A stretch of 64,000 nucleotides of DNA from Balanoglossus misakiensis. Its lineage: Eukaryota; Hemichordata. The translations under genes and the position numbers were made by a program. The stretch is from contig CM082585.2 of the NCBI GenBank assembly GCA_040954595.2, forward strand, positions 10,664,001-10,728,000, in the 5' to 3' direction. A model generated the notes under the pieces. The model saw only the letters and a list, made by a program, of their open reading frames with translations. It made no database searches and was not told where the DNA came from. This document shows, one piece after another, positions 57,836-64,000 of the stretch; position 1 is the first letter of the stretch, and the number at the start of each line of letters is the position of its first letter.

Positions 57836-60387
57836 GTCGTCTAATGACCTGTGTATCCTTTACATGCACAACGCGTAATGCACGAAAGACCAGGGACCTG
57901 TCGATTGGTGGCGCTATATATCCCAGTGGGTGCATTCAAGTTCACGATTGTTTGTATAACAAAATTAATATGATCTACATTTGTATTTCGTATGATTTGT
58001 GTATTAGTTTCGACTATTTACTCCCGTAACTTCAACTTTGGGCTAATTTATCAGTATTTTCTTTGCTTTTGGGTATCAACTGGATTTTCTTGTTTTACTC
58101 TGAAAGAAAAACTTGAAGTAGGCCTACTGCAGAATACTATTACTATTTAGTTTTTGTCCAGAGTAGAACAAGATATCGGTTTGTAAATTACTGGGGCTTT
58201 AAATAATTTAGATATTATCGCCTTGATTTTATCATAGGAATTTTTGTATTTGTCTGGCATTTATTTTTTTCATCACTATGACTTCAGGAACTGATGCGAT
58301 TCTTCAGCCCAGATCGGTCAATTTCCAAAGTTGCGGACCCAGTCATGGGTCACCCCTCTCTCCTCTTATATTTATGTTCGAACTTACAAGGACTTTTGAC
58401 AAAAAACACTGAATCAATGATGTTAGGAATGATTCACTTTCCTGCACACCTGGTTGAAAACGACCGCCAATAAATGCGAACAGTTTCATGGGGTGGTATT
58501 AAAGTTGTATCAGATGTGAATATACTTTCAAATGTGAATATATTTCAAATAGAAAATATACTTTTTGCACATACATTTTTAAGTTTTGGGAGGATTAGAG
58601 TTTATTGCCGAATCGCAAGACATCTTAATATCCGAATAATAAAATTGACAACCCCGAGGGAACACAAAGAAGGCACGAAAAATGGGTCAAAAAGTTAATG
58701 TCTCCAAACACAGTGAATGCGCTCGTGCCGCCATTTTGGAAATCTTTGGATCGACCGGTGGATCATTTTTTGTGTGCTTTTATCGCAAAAAAAACCACGA
58801 ATATTTATACATCGCAATTCATGAGATCAGTTATAAAGACACATTTTAAAGCCCCCGCGTCGAAGATACGGGCCACTCCCTCATATCATGCAGACAGCAT
58901 TGTAACCTTTGACTTTTAACCTTCAGTAAGAAGACGGGGAAACAATTTTAAAATTCGGCAATTTTCAGCCAAGTTTCTTTTTTGCTTTATTTTTTTAATA
59001 TGTAGCATTTAAAAGGTTAGGTTTTCACGATAAAGATAATTTTAACAAGGCGGTTTACAATGAAACGGAAGTGAGCCGCACATTACGTCATTTTTCGGGT
59101 TTTCATACCTCAGACACACGGGCATGTCTATTTACATAATAATATAGGGATCTGTCTGCAAGAAGTGGCACCTTGTAAATACACAAAATATACCACTCTG
59201 CTTCGATTAATACAGAATTTCTCAAGGCATATCACGCCGCATAGGAATAATCCACCTAAAAATAGGTATGTTCGAGATTTTTTTCATGTGGAAAACATGC
59301 AAGTTCATAGTTTTAGGCAAGCTGTTGCGTATGTAAGTTCCCAGTGGCGGCCATCTTGGATGTTTTTGCCTCGACGATGTGCAAGAAAACGGGAGTGTTT
59401 TTCGTTGTTGTTGTATTTCTGAATGGTGATTAGCAAGAGAATGTTTGAATATGATATAAACAATGGGACGCATCAACGATTTGTAGATCTGTGTTGGCTT
59501 TGTAGCAAAATACGCATTTGAAGTTTCGTTTTCATTGCGACTGCGCTGTGTGATCATGATGAAAAAATGAATGTCACGTATGGGGTTGGTGGTTCATATA
59601 TACTAGGAATGGAATGGAAAGTAAAAGATTCCTTGACGCATAATGTTTTTAAACCATTTTATGGATGCGTTAACGTCTCCGTCATGCGCATGATTTACAG
59701 TGAACTTGATTAGACGTGAAATCATAAAAACTCTGGACTGCCAAGAGTGCCACTATGTACCGGTGTCTGGCACGTCTGTGGTGTTGCCTTTATTGTGTCA
59801 GACACTGAGATTAGAACCGGGAAGTATAACCGTAATAATTGGTAAATCCTTCAAGAATCGAAAGTTTCCTTTATGAAGCCTCTGTTTCTATAAACATTGT
59901 TTTAGTGAGACTGTAGTTGGAATGCAAATGTTTACGGTAAGCTCAGAATTTCCCAAGCAGTCATGGCTATGAAGGTGTTTTAGTTGTATTGACTCTATTG
60001 TGAATATAATCAGCTGATTGTGTATTGTTTGTATTGCTACCACGACCTGCATGTGTCATGATGTGTGGGAGGCATGGATTACATTTTTGAGGTCAACACT
60101 CGGACAAATTTTGTTAGGGGCGACTGAAATAAAACATAGTCATTAATTTCGCACATGTAAATATGTTTTTTTAAACGTGTTTATTTCAAAAGATAAATTA
60201 TATAAGTTGCTACATTCCCTACATATCCCAAATACATTCAAAATAGATGAAATTTATTTTTTTCTGTTTTATTTAAAGGGGGTGAGATGTATCCAAGAGT
60301 CATCTTCATGCCATTAGAGAAGAAAAGTGAAGATTAATCTCAAATTTGAAGAATCTCTACCAAGGAGTCAATATTTGTCCCATAAAT
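57836..60387. promoter_or_regulatory. Head-to-head promoter region of PCCA and USP9X
   Basis: About 2.55 kb separates the divergent start codons. GC-richer parts lie close to the PCCA start and near 58700-58760 and 59340-59400. The last two hold YY1-like words (GCCGCCATTTTGG near 58729, GGCGGCCATCTTGG near 59346). USP9X probably starts transcription in one of these and has a non-coding first exon. No coding frame in the interval is convincing. Confidence 0.5.
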
Positions 60388-63300
60388 ATGACGATATCAA
60401 TGAGGGGGAGCCCCCAAGGCCAGGGAAGCGGCGATGGAAATCCAGATCCCACACAGTCTGGGGGTCAGGCTCCAAACCCACAGAATTCCCCACCACAGCA
60501 AGGCCAAGGGCAATCTCCAGTGCAGGGACCGTCGCAGCAGGGGCAACAGCAGCCTTCACAACCGGTACAGGGGCAACAACAGCAGCAGGGACAACAACCG
60601 CCACAGATGTCAACATCGACATCTTCATCCCAGCTGCAGCAACCTCAAACACCGCAGTCAGGTCAACCACCGGTAAGTTACCCCGCAGAGGACATGCAGC
60701 TATTTATATCAATGAACGGTTCATACAAATAGAACTGAAAGTGAAATGAACGTGTATGTTATATATGCTGTGAATTTTGTAGCAAATTTCATTTGCCAGA
60801 TATTTGTGTTCTCAGAGCAGTTGTCATTTACAGTCCTTCTTGGCAGTCCTTCTAAGATTTTGCAACAATCCCGTCACACAAAAAAAGAACAGATTATGAG
60901 GTTAACATTTATTACCTCCTGGACGCCGTTTTAGTGGTATTTAGGTCAAATTGTTGTGCGAAGACAAAGATCTTTTGCATTTTCAAATTCTAAGAGTTTA
61001 TTGCAGTGGTCATGTGCTTACTTTGTTAAAAAGCTGGTGTTGTTTTGTGAGTACCTATTCAGTATTTGATGTTATGCAAACATAATTAACACCAGTCCAC
61101 AAATAAAAGCTGTGAAAGTGATTAGCATATAACAGACTTGTGCTAGTTTCCTATGTAATGTAGTTGGGTCTTGGTGGGGTTCCTAGATGTAAGGATCTGT
61201 GTAGTTCAGCTGTTTTTAATTAGTCATTTGCTATGTCGTTATGAGACAATCTGATCCAGAGAATCACAAATAGTGCAGGTATATTTTTAACCATATGACC
61301 TTGTGACCTCATCACTGATGTGCTGCCCAGGCATGCATACAGCCTTGATTTTATGTTATATTTTACCTGTCACATGATAATCATTAAAAAACTGATGTAT
61401 TTAAAGTTGTCATGATAATGATAATGATGCATATTTGAGCTTTGAGCGAAATTTGTATTTCACCCCAAAATTAATATGTGTGTAATTAATATTTGATAGT
61501 TAAAACTGAAATTGAATAGAGCTGTGTATCAATGTCCTTCCTGATATACATGCTCGTTCATCATTAATTCATTGTCTGGGATATTTTCATGAAGGAAAAT
61601 TTAAATAAATCACCATGCAATGCAGAGCTGTGACAATATCCATATCAGGACAAAATAAATTTGCAAAAACTCCTGCCATACCCGATTGAGTTTGTTTATC
61701 AGAGCGTGAATTATTTTGTGCGAATGCAGGAAGAAGCAAGTGGTGATGTGGATGATCCACCCGAGTTGGCAGATGATCAGGAACCTGACTTTCCTCACGC
61801 TGAATTGGCAAAACTGGAGGATATGATCAACCGACCAAGATGGGTTGTTCCTGTGCTGCCCAAGGGAGAGCTGGAAATTCTGCTTGATGCCTCGATTGAT
61901 CTCTGCAAGAAAGGTATGAGTCATTTGTTCATGTTCTCTCTGTCTGATCTACGGTTGTCTCAGGTAATTTATTGGCTGGATGGCTTACCAAGTGTTCTGC
62001 TATCTGGAAAGCATGCAGGAATCCTATTGAAATTTTCATCATGAGCTCAATCAGAATGTAGGCTATTAGGTGTAATACCGCGTATACAGGAATGTGTCCC
62101 AGAAGTGATCATGAATAGCAAGTAAACAGCTTGGAGAAAGTCGTTTTCATGTTAATGATGACAAGGCTCTTTAGATAGGTCATTCAGACCTAGATGATGA
62201 TAAATCTGTGAGCTGTACACCCCGATCTGAAACATGAAAACTCCTGAAATTCATGACAGTCATGTTCTTGTCTTCTGCAAATAAGTGTGCATATTTCAAG
62301 CTGCAACCAGTGTTCATATCACAAGAAAGCTCCCAGCAGAGTCAATTGGAAGAAATCAAGAAACTAATATGTCGTCTTTTGCTTGTGATTGCTGTTAGGG
62401 ATGGACATCCGGAGTGAAGCCTGTCAGAGATTTTTCCGGGATGGTCTCACAACATCATTTACAAAAATACTTACAGATGAAGCTGTCAGTGGTTGGAAAT
62501 TTGAAATTCATGTAAGTATGGACCTCACCTGCGAATTTACATGTACCTTTGTTGACAAAATCATTGTATAGTTGTATACTTTTGACCCTTTCACCCCCAG
62601 TTGCCTCTTTAGAGGTCCAACCTTTCCATGGAAAACAATAGATTCTTCTATAGGTTTTCTCTTGACACGTTTATGTAACGGTTTGTGATATTTTTTTCGC
62701 CAACAGCGTTGCATCATGAGGAATGCAGAAAGGCTAATAGAACTGTGTGTGACGAAACTGTCACAAGACTGGATGCCACTGTTGGATCTCCTGGCTATGG
62801 GTCTCAATCCTCTCTCAAAGTGAGTGCATGTACTTGAAATCTCAAAATTCAGCCTTACCTATGTCTGTCTGTCTCTCTGTCTCTCTGTCTGCGTGTAATT
62901 TGTTTATGACAAATTTGTTTATGCTCATCTTACAGATTCCATATTTACAATGGTACAAGGCCATCAGAAACAGTTCCTGCTGGTACTCAGGTGAGAACAG
63001 ACTTAATAATACACAAGGGCTTTCTCAGTAGAATCTCTTAAGTTTCATGCACGAAGGGCAGTTGTCTGAAAGATCCATTCATTCTTTGTTTTTATTTTTA
63101 CAGATTCTTGATGATGAACTGTACGCCAGACCTCCAGATGCCAGAACTCCTAAGGTATGAAGTGTATGACCTCCTGTGCTCTTCTTCAGACAAAATTAGC
63201 ATAGGTTGTGTCCTCTAAACAAGATTAGATCAGGTCATGTCATCAAAACACATTAAGCAGATGTGGTGTTGTGAAATTTATAAATAGCCACAGATAGTGT

Positions 63301-63897
63301 TTGATATCACTTGTACATTGCCTGTTTTTCTAGGGGTGGCTGGTTGACCTGATCAATAGGTTTGGTGCACTGGGTGGATTTCAGATTCTGCAGGAAAGGT
63401 TCCTGACTGGACCAGCGCTAAATGTACCAATTATTGCTGCATTGATACGGTGAGTTGGTGCAGTTTGAAATATTTGTGTAAAGAAGTTTAAAACTAGTAC
63501 AAAATGTCAAAATACATTAATGTGAGTTTTCCATAAATGTAATGATATAATTTGTGATATGCATTTTTTGCAGGCCATGGGGACAGTGCTATGAATTGCT
63601 GACAGCCCATGCTGTACAGAAGCATTTTATGCCCATAATTGTAAGTAGCACAAACAAAAACAGACTTTGTGTATACCTTAATATATGCTCAGCTAAGTCT
63701 ATTCATGATATCAGAGTTTATGTGACCACACACACTCATGTAATAATAATTCTGATATTGATACATGTCTAATTGAATTTTCTATTTTCCATACACAGGA
63801 AAAGGTACCAGGGTTTCTTGATAATTTGACGGATGATGAACTGAAGAAGGAAGCCAAGAATGAGGCCAAGAATGATGCTTTGTCGGCAATCATCAAG
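60388..63897 (+). CDS. USP9X: USP9X / fat facets deubiquitinase, N-terminal part (cut by the window edge)
   Basis: USP9X is a very large ubiquitin-specific protease (about 2550 aa in human) that stabilises many trafficking, polarity and signalling proteins. Nine coding exons are visible: 60388-60672, 61730-61913, 62399-62511, 62707-62819, 62936-62990, 63104-63154, 63334-63449, 63574-63640, 63799-63897, encoding 361 aa and ending in phase 0 at a GTATGT donor. After a Gln/Pro-rich N-terminus ([12 protein letters not shown]) come strongly conserved blocks: [78 protein letters not shown] and [18 protein letters not shown]. The catalytic USP domain lies further right, outside the window. A 1.06-kb intron follows exon 1. 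Confidence 0.95.
62584..62642. repeat. Half copy of the foldback element family
   Basis: GACCCTTTCACCCCCAGTTG followed by CCTCTTTAGAGGTCCAACC matches the left half of the element at 52320-52416 with few differences. The right inverted end is missing. It lies in the USP9X intron between 62511 and 62707. Confidence 0.65.
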
Positions 63898-64000
63898 GTA
63901 TGTTTTCCAGCTGCAGGTTAGAGCCAACTCGTACACTGTGAATGAAAGTTTCCCCCTTTGTCAGTATAAGGAAGTTGTTTCATGTGATGATTTCTTGTTT

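Overview
This window is nuclear DNA from an invertebrate animal. All genes are split by GT-AG introns (mostly 100-900 nt), the background is AT-rich, and every recognisable protein is closest to bilaterian families. No prokaryotic operon, rRNA, tRNA or CRISPR array was seen. The gene set, including a SHIP-type phosphatase with both SH2 and SAM domains, fits a deuterostome invertebrate (hemichordate, echinoderm or amphioxus-like) or possibly a lophotrochozoan; I cannot name the species. Exon models were built by hand from splice sites, reading phase and remembered family sequences.

Layout, left to right: STAG cohesin subunit (minus, 26 coding exons, 1308-10238); ZC3H13/Flacc m6A-writer factor (plus, 13 coding exons, 11713-18182); very-long-chain acyl-CoA dehydrogenase ACADVL (minus, 14 exons, 20573-25404); SHIP-type SH2 inositol 5-phosphatase (plus, 26 exons, 26071-37179); Mediator subunit MED11 (minus, 38646-39369); SAP130 of the Sin3 complex (plus, 17 coding exons, 41200-47414); propionyl-CoA carboxylase alpha PCCA (minus, 21 exons, 49682-57835); and the first nine coding exons of a USP9X/fat facets deubiquitinase (plus, from 60388, running off the right edge). 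All exon phases close, and predicted lengths (1350, 1444, 648, 1170, 117, 1017 and 720 aa for the complete genes) are near those of the vertebrate orthologues.

The eight genes alternate strictly minus/plus. This gives four head-to-head promoter regions (10.2-11.7, 25.4-26.1, 39.4-41.2 and 57.8-60.4 kb) and three tail-to-tail ends (18.2-20.6, 37.2-38.6 and 47.4-49.7 kb). The genes do not form a pathway. Five act in chromatin, transcription, RNA modification or ubiquitin control (STAG, ZC3H13, MED11, SAP130, USP9X), two are mitochondrial acyl-CoA enzymes (ACADVL, PCCA), and one is a signalling phosphatase (SHIP).

The less ordinary material lies in the details. There is a 1.7-kb repeat element with inverted ends in SHIP intron 5 that carries several perfect AGGTCA direct repeats spaced by one base. 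ZC3H13 has a duplicated splice acceptor plus exon start. SHIP has an in-frame 18-nt microexon and a decayed copy of part of one exon. An orphan coding-like terminal exon on the minus strand at 19.6-19.8 kb belongs to no gene I can assemble. A 97-bp foldback element with perfect 16-bp inverted ends has a related copy elsewhere in the window. I found no evidence of a wholly new biological system.
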